Of a stretch of 12,111 bases of DNA, positions 1 to 6,891 are shown piece after piece. Below the pieces are notes generated by a model, which searched no databases, had not been told where the DNA came from, and saw only the letters and a program-made list of their open reading frames with translations. Every line of letters begins with the position of its first letter. Within the stretch, counting starts at the first letter, position 1. Location: NCBI GenBank assembly GCA_964638865.1, contig CAZXBG010000122.1, positions 1 to 12,111 of the forward strand, in the 5' to 3' direction. The stretch is from UBA7236 sp964638865. GTDB taxonomy: Bacteria; Bacteroidota; Bacteroidia; Chitinophagales; BACL12. The position numbers were made by a program, and so were the translations under genes.

Positions 1-63
1 AGGATAAATGATGATATTGAAATGACAGATGCTCCCCAGAAAATGAATTTGAGCCAGAATTGA
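1..63 (+). CDS. possible 3' end of an upstream plus-strand gene (partial)
   Basis: Frame 1 is open from the first base of the window to a TGA at 61-63, giving 20 residues that read RINDDIEMTDAPQKMNLSQN. The other two plus frames hit stops within the first ten bases. The peptide is polar and acidic, as many protein C-termini are, but it is too short to recognise. A terminator-like hairpin starts about 30 bp after the stop, which supports a real gene end here. If real, this gene and dnaK are convergent. Chance openness over 20 codons cannot be excluded. Confidence 0.38.
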   Translation, partial: RINDDIEMTDAPQKMNLSQN

Positions 64-93
64 TCACTATTATTTGAATTTGGGTAACCTAAA

Positions 94-126
94 AAAAACC
101 CTCCCGAAATTCCCGGAAAGGTTTTT
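94..126 (+). terminator. terminator-like hairpin
   Basis: AAAAACC (94-100) pairs with GGTTTTT (120-126), and a short inner CCG/CGG stem (104-106 with 114-116) lies within the loop. The right arm supplies a T run on the plus strand, and the left arm supplies A bases that become a T run on the minus strand, so it could act in either direction. It sits 31 bp after the putative plus-strand stop at 61-63. The GC core is short, so strength is uncertain. Confidence 0.4.
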
Positions 127-215
127 ATCAAATTGTTTTATAAGTTTCAGGAGGAAAGGGTCAATAGTCAGGAGTAAAAAAATCCTACTCACAAAGTCAA
201 TCTCATTGCTCATTT

Positions 216-233
216 CGTGAATCGTGAGTCCGG
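216..233. repeat. heptamer repeat CGTGAAT-CGTGAGT ending in CCGG
   Basis: Two imperfect 7-bp units, CGTGAAT (216-222) and CGTGAGT (223-229), are followed by CCGG (230-233). The same words, again ending in CCGG, recur at 349-373, so this is a dispersed family and not a single chance repeat. Confidence 0.65.
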
Positions 234-289
234 AATTAACATTCCTATCGGGATTAAAATCTCTGTCCACCTAATTGTCAACCAGAACT

Positions 290-303
290 ACTCATTACTC
301 ATT
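290..303. repeat. heptamer repeat (ACTCATT)x2
   Basis: Two perfect ACTCATT units (290-296, 297-303) are followed by TTCGG. This is the same heptamer, in the same orientation, as the array at 432-456, and it is the reverse complement of the long array at the right end of the window. Confidence 0.65.
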
Positions 304-321
304 TTCGGCAAACAGAGATTT

Positions 322-342
322 ACTCACCATTGACCATTCACC
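322..342. repeat. degenerate heptamer repeat ACTCACC-ATTGACC-ATTCACC
   Basis: Three consecutive 7-bp words share the pattern A-(T/C)-T-(C/G)-A-C-C. The period is again seven, as in the neighbouring families. It lies directly between the ACTCATT pair and the second CGTGA(A/G)T cluster. Confidence 0.55.
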
Positions 343-348
343 TATTTT

Positions 349-373
349 CGTGAGTCGTCAATCGTGAATCCGG
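349..373. repeat. heptamer repeat CGTGAGT-CGTCAAT-CGTGAAT ending in CCGG
   Basis: Three 7-bp units (349-355, 356-362, 363-369) differ by one or two bases and end in CCGG (370-373). This is the second copy of the family at 216-233, with one more unit. Confidence 0.65.
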
Positions 374-431
374 TTCGCGCACAGAGAATACTTAATGGTC
401 AGGTGAAAATTATCTGGCCTTCGAGTACCAA

Positions 432-456
432 ACTCATTACTCATTACTCATTACTC
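432..456. repeat. tandem heptamer (ACTCATT)x3.6 abutting the dnaK stop
   Basis: Three perfect ACTCATT units at 432-452 plus a partial ACTC end one base before the dnaK TGA (458-460). Read in the dnaK direction the unit is TGAGTAA, which contains TGA and TAA and places stops in every frame just after the gene. In the opposite direction it has no stop in any frame. It is the same heptamer as the array beginning at 12060, in the opposite orientation. Confidence 0.85.
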
Positions 457-457
457 C

Positions 458-2368
458 TCACTTCACCTCTTCAAACTCCACATCATCTGTCTTCGTATTA
501 TTATCCGTCGACTCATTATTCTGTTGGGTTTGATCTGTTGCAGGATTTTCTGTTTGCGCGGTTTGTTGTGCTGCATACATTTCCTGGCTTGCATTATTCC
601 AGGCTGTATTTAATTTCTCCATCGCTGCATCGCAAGCGGCAACATCTTGTAATTTATGTGCTTCACGCAATTCGGCCAGTGCATCTTCAATTGGTTTTTT
701 AGCACCATCACTCAACTTCGCTCCGAATTCTGTTAATTGTTTTTCCGTTTCGAAGATCATTCCATCGGCCTTGTTTAATTTCTCAACTTTTTCACGTGTC
801 TGTTTGTCAGTTTCCTCATTTGCTTTCGCCTCATCACGCATACGTTTGATCTCCTCATCACTTAATCCGGTGGAAGCTTCAATGCGTATACTTTGTTCGC
901 GACCGGTTCCTTTATCCTTTGCGGTAACATGTAAGATACCGTTTGCATCAATATCAAATATTACTTCAATTTGCGGAACACCTCTGCGTGATGGTGGAAT
1001 ACCATCTAAAATAAAACGACCAATAGTTCTGTTATCCTTCGCCATAGATCTTTCACCCTGTAAAATGTGAATTTCCACTTGATTTTGATTATCGGCTGCA
1101 GTTGAAAACACTTCACTTTTTTTGGATGGGATGGTAGTATTTGATTCAATTAATTTCGTAAATACTGACCCTAAAGTTTCAATACCTAATGAAAGCGGAG
1201 TAACATCCAATAACAATACATCTTTTACCTCACCGGTTAAAACTCCTCCCTGAATTGCAGCACCAACGGCAACAACTTCATCAGGATTTACACTGCGGTT
1301 TGGTTTTCTTCCAAAGAATTGTTCCACCACTTCCTGAATTTTAGGAATACGGGTGGATCCACCTACAAGAATAACCTCATCAATATCTGTTTTTGCATAA
1401 CCGGCATCTTTAAATGCAGCTTCGCATGGGCGCAATGTGCGTTGAATAAGATCATCGCATAATTGTTCAAATTTTGCCCGTGATAATTTTTTAACAAGGT
1501 GTTTTGGAACACCATCAATTGCGGTTATATATGGAAGATTAATTTCAGTTTCCATAGAAGAGGATAATTCCACTTTCGCTTTTTCAGATGCTTCTTTTAA
1601 GCGCTGTAATGCCATAGGATCTTTTCTAAGATCAACATTCGGTTCTTCTTTTTTGAATTCCTCTGCCAACCAATCCATGATCTTTTTATCAAAATCGTCG
1701 CCCCCTAAATGTGTATCTCCATTTGTAGATTTCACTTCAAAAACACCGTCACCTAATTCCAAAATTGAAATATCGAAGGTTCCACCACCAAGGTCAAACA
1801 CAGCGATTTTCATGTCTTTATGGCGTTTATCCATACCATACGCCAAAGCTGCTGCAGTTGGCTCGTTGATGATACGCTTAACGGTAAGCCCGGCAATTTC
1901 ACCTGCTTCCTTTGTGGCCTGACGCTGAGAATCGTTAAAATATGCCGGAACAGTAATAACTGCTTCTGTAACTTCCATTCCCAAATAATCTTCTGCAGTT
2001 TTTTTCATTTTTTGTAACACCATGGCAGAAATTTCCTGCGGTGTATACATTCTGTCACCTATTTTAACCCTTGCAGTATCATTATCGCCGCGCACAACCT
2101 CATAGCTCATCATATCAATTTCATTGGACACTTCGCTAAAGCGATGCCCCATGAATCGTTTGATACTGGAAATTGTTTTTCTCGGATTTGTAATAGCTTG
2201 ACGTTTGGCAGAATCACCAACTTTGCGCTCGCCATTTTCCAAAAATGCCACTATAGAAGGTGTTGTTCTGCGACCTTCATCGTTTGGAATAACTACAGGT
2301 TCATTGCCCTCCATTACAGAGACACAGCTGTTTGTTGTTCCTAAGTCTATACCAATAATCTTTCCCAT
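458..2368 (-). CDS. dnaK: molecular chaperone DnaK (Hsp70)
   Basis: Encodes a complete 636-residue Hsp70, a normal DnaK length. This family is the ATP-driven cytoplasmic chaperone that binds exposed hydrophobic peptides and cycles with DnaJ and GrpE. All three Hsp70 signatures are visible: IGIDLGTTNSCV (residues 5-16), FDLGGGTFDISIL (191-203) and VILVGGSTRIPK (332-343). The interdomain linker DVLLLDVTPLSLG is at 383-395, followed by the substrate-binding beta domain and the helical lid. The tail is Q/T/N-rich and ends in DDVEFEEVK, the usual kind of bacterial DnaK C-terminus. The ATG at 2366-2368 sits directly before the GKIIGIDLG start typical of the family, so the start is secure. Neither dnaJ nor grpE is next to it in this window, and it appears monocistronic. 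A tandem heptamer array sits immediately downstream of the stop. Confidence 0.99.
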   Translation of the reverse strand: MGKIIGIDLGTTNSCVSVMEGNEPVVIPNDEGRRTTPSIVAFLENGERKVGDSAKRQAITNPRKTISSIKRFMGHRFSEVSNEIDMMSYEVVRGDNDTARVKIGDRMYTPQEISAMVLQKMKKTAEDYLGMEVTEAVITVPAYFNDSQRQATKEAGEIAGLTVKRIINEPTAAALAYGMDKRHKDMKIAVFDLGGGTFDISILELGDGVFEVKSTNGDTHLGGDDFDKKIMDWLAEEFKKEEPNVDLRKDPMALQRLKEASEKAKVELSSSMETEINLPYITAIDGVPKHLVKKLSRAKFEQLCDDLIQRTLRPCEAAFKDAGYAKTDIDEVILVGGSTRIPKIQEVVEQFFGRKPNRSVNPDEVVAVGAAIQGGVLTGEVKDVLLLDVTPLSLGIETLGSVFTKLIESNTTIPSKKSEVFSTAADNQNQVEIHILQGERSMAKDNRTIGRFILDGIPPSRRGVPQIEVIFDIDANGILHVTAKDKGTGREQSIRIEASTGLSDEEIKRMRDEAKANEETDKQTREKVEKLNKADGMIFETEKQLTEFGAKLSDGAKKPIEDALAELREAHKLQDVAACDAAMEKLNTAWNNASQEMYAAQQTAQTENPATDQTQQNNESTDNNTKTDDVEFEEVK

Positions 2369-2460
2369 ATTATGTTACTTTTATTATTTACACGTTAAAT
2401 GCATATCTGGCAAGTCAATGATTATACCATTATAAATTTTATGACAACGTGACAGTTGGA
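2369..2460 (-). promoter_or_regulatory. putative dnaK promoter region with TGTCA direct repeat
   Basis: On the dnaK strand a direct repeat TGTCA-CGT-TGTCA (plus-strand positions 2442-2454) lies about 75-85 bp upstream of the ATG. It is followed by two TATAAT-like boxes (TATAATGGTATAAT, roughly 2423-2436). TTGTCA and the second TATAAT are 15 bp apart, somewhat short for a housekeeping -35/-10 pair. A long AT-rich leader runs to the ATG. The direct repeat could be a stress-response operator, but that is inference: I cannot name the regulator, and no CIRCE-type inverted repeat is present. Confidence 0.35.
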
Positions 2461-2462
2461 GT

Positions 2463-2590
2463 TTTGAGTTCTGAGTTCTGGGTTATCTGCCTACTGCCAC
2501 TGCCTACTGCGACTGGTTCTAGGTTAAAATCTGCCTACTGCCACTGCCTACTGCCACTGCCTACTGCCACTGGTTTTAAGTTCTGGGTTT
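2463..2590. repeat. composite tandem array of 13-bp and 7-bp units
   Basis: A 13-bp unit CTGCCTACTGCCA (7-bp CTGCCTA plus 6-bp CTGCCA) is repeated twice at 2487-2512 (second copy ends CTGCGA) and three times perfectly at 2531-2569. Each block is followed by CTGGTT and a TTCTRGGTT-like spacer (2513-2530 and 2570-2590), so the pair forms a higher-order repeat. On the left, TTGAG-TTCTGAG-TTCTGGG-TT (2464-2483) is again a 7-bp-period run. The array lies between the dnaK promoter and the 3' end of the next gene, and contains no ORF. Confidence 0.85.
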
Positions 2591-2612
2591 AGATTGGGAA
2601 TGCACTTGACAA

Positions 2613-2760
2613 ATGACTCTTATACGCCACGTGTGGTGTTTTTTTTAACAACCGCATATCGGAGTTTAATAATTATCATGCAACATTGTAGTTACGTCAA
2701 ATATCAATACACAGAGTCATGGTCATTTATTCCGCCAAATGCGTTTGGTGAAAAACACCA
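2613..2760. other. block of interleaved inverted repeats downstream of the SBBP gene
   Basis: Perfect inverted repeats here are TGGTGTTTTT (2634-2643) with AAAAACACCA (2751-2760), and ATGACTCT (2613-2620) with AGAGTCAT (2713-2720). They are interleaved, not nested. Two short hairpins share bases: CCAAA-TGCG-TTTGG (2735-2748) and TGGTG-AAAAA-CACCA (2746-2760), so only one can form at a time. On the plus strand ACGCCAC-GT-GTGGTGT is followed by eight T residues (2624-2646) and resembles a terminator, though no plus-strand gene precedes it. It may be a 3'-end structure of the upstream minus-strand gene or the remnant of a small element. Confidence 0.4.
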
Positions 2761-2768
2761 TCCACGGC

Positions 2769-5753
2769 TTAAAGGTCTTTGATTATTAATGATGTGAAAA
2801 TTAAAGTATTATCTGAATAAACATGCATTAAATATGTACCGGAATTTAAGTTGCTTAAATCAATGGCTGAGATATTAGTTAAAGGCAATTTTGCAGATAG
2901 TAATAAATTTGCAGTGAGGTCGAAAATCTGAACGGTGTAAACTTTTGTTATATTTCTATTACTTAATTCTATATTGATATTTTCATGAAACGGATTTGGG
3001 AATATCAATATCTGGTCAAATGTTTTAACAGGAACATTTATAATATTGCTGTATTGAATATTTCCATTGAGATCTATTTGATTTAACCTATAATAATTAT
3101 TTCCTGAGTAAGGTTTATCGTCGGTAAAAATATAGTGTTTTGTTTCAACAGAATTCCCTGCTGCAAATATATCACCAATAGGAATGAATTCACCATCCTC
3201 CCCCATTTTTTCCACCACAAACAAGTTGCTGTTATTTTCACTTGCCGTGGTCCAATACAGGTTGTTGATCAAACCATTATTCTCACCATAAAATGAGTCC
3301 AATGAAACAGGAAGTAAACATACTATTTCAATAGTTGCGCTGTCAACACTGCAATCGGCATCTGTTACAGTCACGGTGTAAATTCCTGCACATAAATTAA
3401 TTGCAGTTTGTGTTGTTTGACCATCGCTCCAATAAAATGTATAAGGAGCTATACCACAATCCGGCAATGCGATGGCTGTATCCATACATGCGCAAATATT
3501 GGAATTAAGTGTTGAAATATCCAATGGTACGGGAATAAATTGCGCAATAAATGCTTCATCATCTCCATTGTGTGATGCATCGTAATATGCGCCGCCACCC
3601 GGATTTACAAGTGGTACTGCTTCACCAGGATCATATTCGTTGTATTGCCCTGTCATGTACAGCGATTTACCATCAAGATTATCAATTCCAATACAACTAT
3701 TCAGATCTTCATCTTCAAAACCAAAATAGGTACCCCAGGTTTGAATACCCTCATTTGTAAAACGCGAAATAAATAAATCTCCGAAACCTGCATAAGTTCC
3801 ATCATAATAACTGCTGCAACCTGCATCTAAAATTGGCATTGTTCCTGAAAAAGTAGTGAAAGTTGAATAAATATTATTACAAATATCCAGTGCAAGTCCA
3901 TCCCACTTAAACATATTTTCTTTTCCCTCACCTCCTATATAAGTTGACCATATTCTATTTCCGTTATTGTCAAATTTTAAAAGACAGGCATCAGTTTGTC
4001 CGGCATTTGCCGATTGAAAAAAAGTGCTATTATCCTGAGTAGGAAAGTTTGTTGATTCTGTATAACCGGAAATAAATATATTATCAAATAAATCTGTGAT
4101 AATACTGTTTCCATAATCAGCTAATGTTCCGCCATAATAAGTGGACCATAATCTTGTGCCATCGTTGGCGAATTTCAGAATGACAATATCTGTATCTCCT
4201 GCCATGGCAGGTTGATAATAGGTTCCGGCATCAAATGTAGGAAAATTAGTGGATTTAGTAATACCGGTAATAAATATATTTCCGGAAATATCGGAAGCAA
4301 TTCCATAACCATTATCGAAAAGATTTCCTCCGCAATAAGTAGCCCATAATCTGTTTCCCGAATTATCAAATTTTAATATAAAAATATCTTCAATTCCTGC
4401 CATTGCAGCCTGATAATATGTTCCCGCATTTAATTTTGGAAAATCGTTCGAATCGGTATATCCTGTAATAAAAATATTTCCTGCGGCATCAGTGCAAATG
4501 GAGTAACCTCCCTCCTTTTTCGATCCACCGTAAAATGTTGCCCACAATCTGTTCCCGTTATTGTCAAATTTTAAAATAAATACATCCTCATCGCTTCCGA
4601 GAACGCCATCATAATATGTTCCGGCATTGTAGGTTGGAAATGTATTCGAAACTGTTTCACCTGCAACAAAAACATTTCCTGCGTTATCCGTTGCAATGGA
4701 ATGTCCCCAATCCTCATGATTCCCTCCATAAAATGTTGCCCATAATAATGTATGCGAAGGCGAAAATTTTAATATTACCGCTTCTTCATCGGCAGATTTT
4801 ACTCCCTGATAAAAAGTACCAGCATCAGATACTGGAAAATTTGGAGAATCGGTCCAGCCGGTCAGAAAAAGATTTCCATCAACATCAGTGGTAACACTAT
4901 TAAAACATTCTTCCATTGCGCCACCGTAATAAGTACACCAAAATAACTCAGGATCTATTATTAATTGTTTACTGTTATCAAAATCGCCAAGCAAAAATTG
5001 TATTTCAAGTTCATTTAAATTGTTGATGTTATTTATTCTTTGAAAGGAAGCTTGAACCGGTTCACCGTCTGCTGTAAAACTTATTGGTTTGTGTTCTGAT
5101 AAATTTCCATGTTTTGAAAACATCTCTATCTCTCCATTGTCATTCAAAACAATTCTATCACCAGAATTATATTTTAATTTAATAATACCTGGGTCAGCGA
5201 AAGGATGTACAATAAAATTATATTTAAATCCCTTTTGGTCAGCACTATAAATTTCCCAATCAATACCCGGATAAATTTCTTTAATTAATATTTTATTAAT
5301 AGGGGAAGTATGAATTCCATCCGGTTTTTGGGTATTGTAGAAATGATAAAATGTATTATTGGAAAAAGTTTTTACAATATTTTCGCTGTAGATGTTTGCT
5401 CCTACTAAAAGCATATCTATGCGCTCCCATTGAGTGATTCGTTCACTCATTTTTCCTTTTATTGGGTTTTGTTTTTCTAAGGTAAGAAAGGTAATTCCCG
5501 TTTTTGTAATAAAAACCTGCATTCCAGGCATTTGCGCCGTAAACAAAACATTAGACACAGGATCACCCAACATATCCTCCAATTGACCAACATTCTCAAC
5601 AAAAAGCACCGGTATACTCAAATTATCACCGGCAGTTCCATTTAGAGATATATTTTGACCGTATCCGGACACTTCAATACCGAAAAGAAAAAATACTAAA
5701 CCTATAAAATTTTGTGTGTTATAGCGGGCTGTTTTTGTAAATTTCCAAAACAT
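2769..5753 (-). CDS. secreted seven-bladed SBBP beta-propeller protein with SprB-like module and T9SS sorting domain
   Basis: A 994-residue exported protein. Residues 1-33 form a basic and hydrophobic signal peptide (core FIGLVFFLFGIEVSGYG). Residues about 45-268 form a globular N-terminal domain starting FVENVGQLED and VLFTAQMPGMQVFI, commonly found ahead of SBBP repeats. Seven repeats follow (272-743), each opening with W-x-T-(Y/F)-x-G and closing with a hydrophobic ILKF strand; the SBBP family is predicted to fold as a beta-propeller. Residues about 765-812 are an SprB-like module (APYTFYWSDGQTTQTAINLC, then GIYTVTVTDADC) with several cysteines. Residues about 813-905 form a beta-sandwich common before T9SS tails, and 915-994 form a type A sorting domain (ILIFPNPF, then LNSGTYLMHVYSDN). 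It should cross the outer membrane through the T9SS and be anchored or released. The ligand is unknown. It stands alone: no co-directional neighbour is closer than about 240 bp. Confidence 0.92.
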   Translation of the reverse strand: MFWKFTKTARYNTQNFIGLVFFLFGIEVSGYGQNISLNGTAGDNLSIPVLFVENVGQLEDMLGDPVSNVLFTAQMPGMQVFITKTGITFLTLEKQNPIKGKMSERITQWERIDMLLVGANIYSENIVKTFSNNTFYHFYNTQKPDGIHTSPINKILIKEIYPGIDWEIYSADQKGFKYNFIVHPFADPGIIKLKYNSGDRIVLNDNGEIEMFSKHGNLSEHKPISFTADGEPVQASFQRINNINNLNELEIQFLLGDFDNSKQLIIDPELFWCTYYGGAMEECFNSVTTDVDGNLFLTGWTDSPNFPVSDAGTFYQGVKSADEEAVILKFSPSHTLLWATFYGGNHEDWGHSIATDNAGNVFVAGETVSNTFPTYNAGTYYDGVLGSDEDVFILKFDNNGNRLWATFYGGSKKEGGYSICTDAAGNIFITGYTDSNDFPKLNAGTYYQAAMAGIEDIFILKFDNSGNRLWATYCGGNLFDNGYGIASDISGNIFITGITKSTNFPTFDAGTYYQPAMAGDTDIVILKFANDGTRLWSTYYGGTLADYGNSIITDLFDNIFISGYTESTNFPTQDNSTFFQSANAGQTDACLLKFDNNGNRIWSTYIGGEGKENMFKWDGLALDICNNIYSTFTTFSGTMPILDAGCSSYYDGTYAGFGDLFISRFTNEGIQTWGTYFGFEDEDLNSCIGIDNLDGKSLYMTGQYNEYDPGEAVPLVNPGGGAYYDASHNGDDEAFIAQFIPVPLDISTLNSNICACMDTAIALPDCGIAPYTFYWSDGQTTQTAINLCAGIYTVTVTDADCSVDSATIEIVCLLPVSLDSFYGENNGLINNLYWTTASENNSNLFVVEKMGEDGEFIPIGDIFAAGNSVETKHYIFTDDKPYSGNNYYRLNQIDLNGNIQYSNIINVPVKTFDQILIFPNPFHENINIELSNRNITKVYTVQIFDLTANLLLSAKLPLTNISAIDLSNLNSGTYLMHVYSDNTLIFTSLIIKDL
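3525..4940 (-). repeat. seven coding repeats (SBBP units), five of exactly 198 bp
   Basis: Units start at residues 272, 338, 404, 470, 536, 602 and 673 of the encoded protein. The first five are each exactly 66 residues with no indel and share TDxxGNxFxTG, a NFP-type turn, AGTYYQ and ILKFDNNGNRLWATFYGG-like segments. Units six and seven are about 71 residues and clearly degenerate. Seven units fit a closed seven-bladed propeller. The equal lengths suggest tandem duplication of a 198-bp module, with the last two older or under different constraint. Confidence 0.88.
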
Positions 5754-5990
5754 CTATCTTAATTTCCTCAAAATTAGAATTTATTTCACCTCAAAAAGAT
5801 GACAAAAATTACCCTTTTCCAATCTTTCAGAACCGCTCATAAAAGCTATCTATACATATAATAATAATTTAGATGCATTCTAATTAGGTTAAACCTCAAA
5901 CGTGTATTCAATTACAAACAGAAATTCAAACTTAAAAAATAGGTTGTAACTTAAATTTCCCTCTTTGAAGCTAACATTTTTCCAAAGGAT
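5754..5990. other. AT-rich intergenic region, presumed promoter of the SBBP gene
   Basis: These 237 bp separate the SBBP gene start from the decayed peptidase. A TAATTTTG match to the Bacteroidota -7 consensus TAnnTTTG lies on the minus strand at 5769-5776, but only 15 bp separates it from the nearest TTTG and it would leave a leader of only about 10 nt, so I do not call it as the promoter. A short palindrome AGGTT-A-AACCT sits at 5886-5896. No gene, and no convincing terminator for the peptidase remnant, was seen. Confidence 0.45.
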
Positions 5991-6891
5991 CTATAAAGGA
6001 TTTAATGTATTAATTGCGATAATAAATTGCACTGCAGACGAACTTTCGCTGTTAGTGAATCTGATTATATATATTCCGTTTATTAAGTGTGAAACATCAA
6101 TATCAATACTATTAATTGCATTCAATCCGTAATGTTTGTTTGTTTTTACTACCTTTCCTTCAAGAGTATATATATTATAATTGCCTACACTAATATCTGA
6201 GTTTGAAATTAAAGTGATATGATCGGTTGCTGGGTTTGGGTAGACTATAAAGCCTTTGCTGTCATCTGTTTCACTCTCCAATTTCGTAGCCAAATGATCA
6301 AAGATATGTAACGAATAGTTAAAGAAAATATCTTCTGGTGGTTCTGGAATCCAAACATCGGATATATCCGCTCCTAAAAATGAATGAGTTACTTTGTATA
6401 ATCGAGTTCTAATTTGGGCAGTTGTCTCATTAATTGAGACCTCAACTGATCCGTTTGGTTGAGGTAAAATTAATGTTCCGGTTACTGTATTTCCGTAACC
6501 TTCTGATGTACTATTCCTAACCCAACCATCAAGAAGAGTTGCTGAAGCCGGTATAGCATGTGTAAATGTGTAGGTAATATCAAATACACTTCCAATATAG
6601 TTACCAAATAACAACCAGGATAATTTGCTTCATTAATTGTAGTCCCAATTAAATTGGGAAAATTTCCTCTTGATGCGACAAAGATCACTTCGTTTTGATA
6701 TAAATAATTAACTGCTTCAAACTGAGCAGCCTCATAGATTGCCCCCCATAACTGTGATTGGTAATATCTAAGTCAAATACAGTATGTCCTTCTACATAAG
6801 CATCATACATGTCTTCTGCTTCAATAAATCCATTATTGTCACCGATTTTCATTGTATCGAGAGAAACACCAGGATTATAATCATTGTCCAA
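5991..6891 (-). pseudogene. decayed subtilisin-like (S8) peptidase with T9SS sorting domain
   Basis: Conceptual reading across frames gives, in order: GVSLDTMKIGDNNGFIEAED, then DLDITNHSYGG, AIYEAAQFEAVNYLYQNEVI, FVASRGN and NYPGC. This is the middle of an S8 catalytic domain: the 'NNSWGG' strand, helix, and oxyanion-hole 'AAGN' loop. Three lesions are visible. The 5' part with catalytic Asp and His is missing and replaced by transposase sequence at about 6891. A one-base frameshift lies in the C6 tract at 6742-6747, since one more G on the coding strand restores the frame. After NYPGC (about 6610) the frame changes and the 'GTSMAAPH' serine region is absent, so the text jumps to FDITYTFTHAIPASATLLDG and other post-catalytic sequence. 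The tail is an intact-looking sorting domain (GFIVYPNPATDHITL, then HLINGIYIIRF; about 5994-6251). With none of the three catalytic residues left, it cannot be a working protease. Confidence 0.82.

Larger units (their letters stand above)
127..457. other. gene-free region dominated by degenerate 7-bp repeats
   Basis: No credible gene was found in these 331 bp. Much of the stretch is built from short runs of 7-bp words: CGTGAAT/CGTGAGT, ACTCATT, ACTCACC/ATTGACC/ATTCACC, and again CGTGAGT/CGTCAAT/CGTGAAT. These are listed separately. A perfect 10-bp inverted repeat, AAATCTCTGT (257-266) and ACAGAGATTT (312-321), flanks one ACTCATT pair. The minus-strand reading frame across 70-270 is an accident of these words, which happen to lack stops in one orientation. 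Confidence 0.6.

Noticed and set aside
70..270. 66-residue minus-strand open frame left of dnaK
   Set aside because: It reads through the heptamer words, resembles no family I know, and has no clear start context; openness is explained by the repeat composition.
216..456. Possible CRISPR array in the repeat-rich region
   Set aside because: Units are 7 bp with no unique spacers and there are no cas genes; these are microsatellite-like repeats.
364..702. 112-residue plus-strand frame over the dnaK 3' end
   Set aside because: Antisense shadow of dnaK. Its LITHYSLL segment is the translation of the stop-free orientation of the ACTCATT array.
2487..2569. Possible CRISPR or origin iterons in the 13-bp array
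   Set aside because: Units are directly abutting with no spacers, and no replication protein gene or DnaA-box cluster is nearby.
2594..2782. 62-residue plus-strand frame between the composite repeat and the SBBP gene end
   Set aside because: No recognisable domain, and it overlaps the end of a real minus-strand gene. The region is better explained as inverted-repeat structure.
5769..5776. TAATTTTG match to the Bacteroidota -7 promoter consensus before the SBBP gene
   Set aside because: The nearest TTTG is only 15 bp away, shorter than the usual 17-23, and the leader would be about 10 nt. The AT-rich context makes chance matches likely.
6482..6688. 68-residue frame as a separate small gene
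   Set aside because: Its first 30 residues are the continuation of the S8 peptidase after the C6 frameshift, and the rest is out of frame. It is part of the pseudogene.
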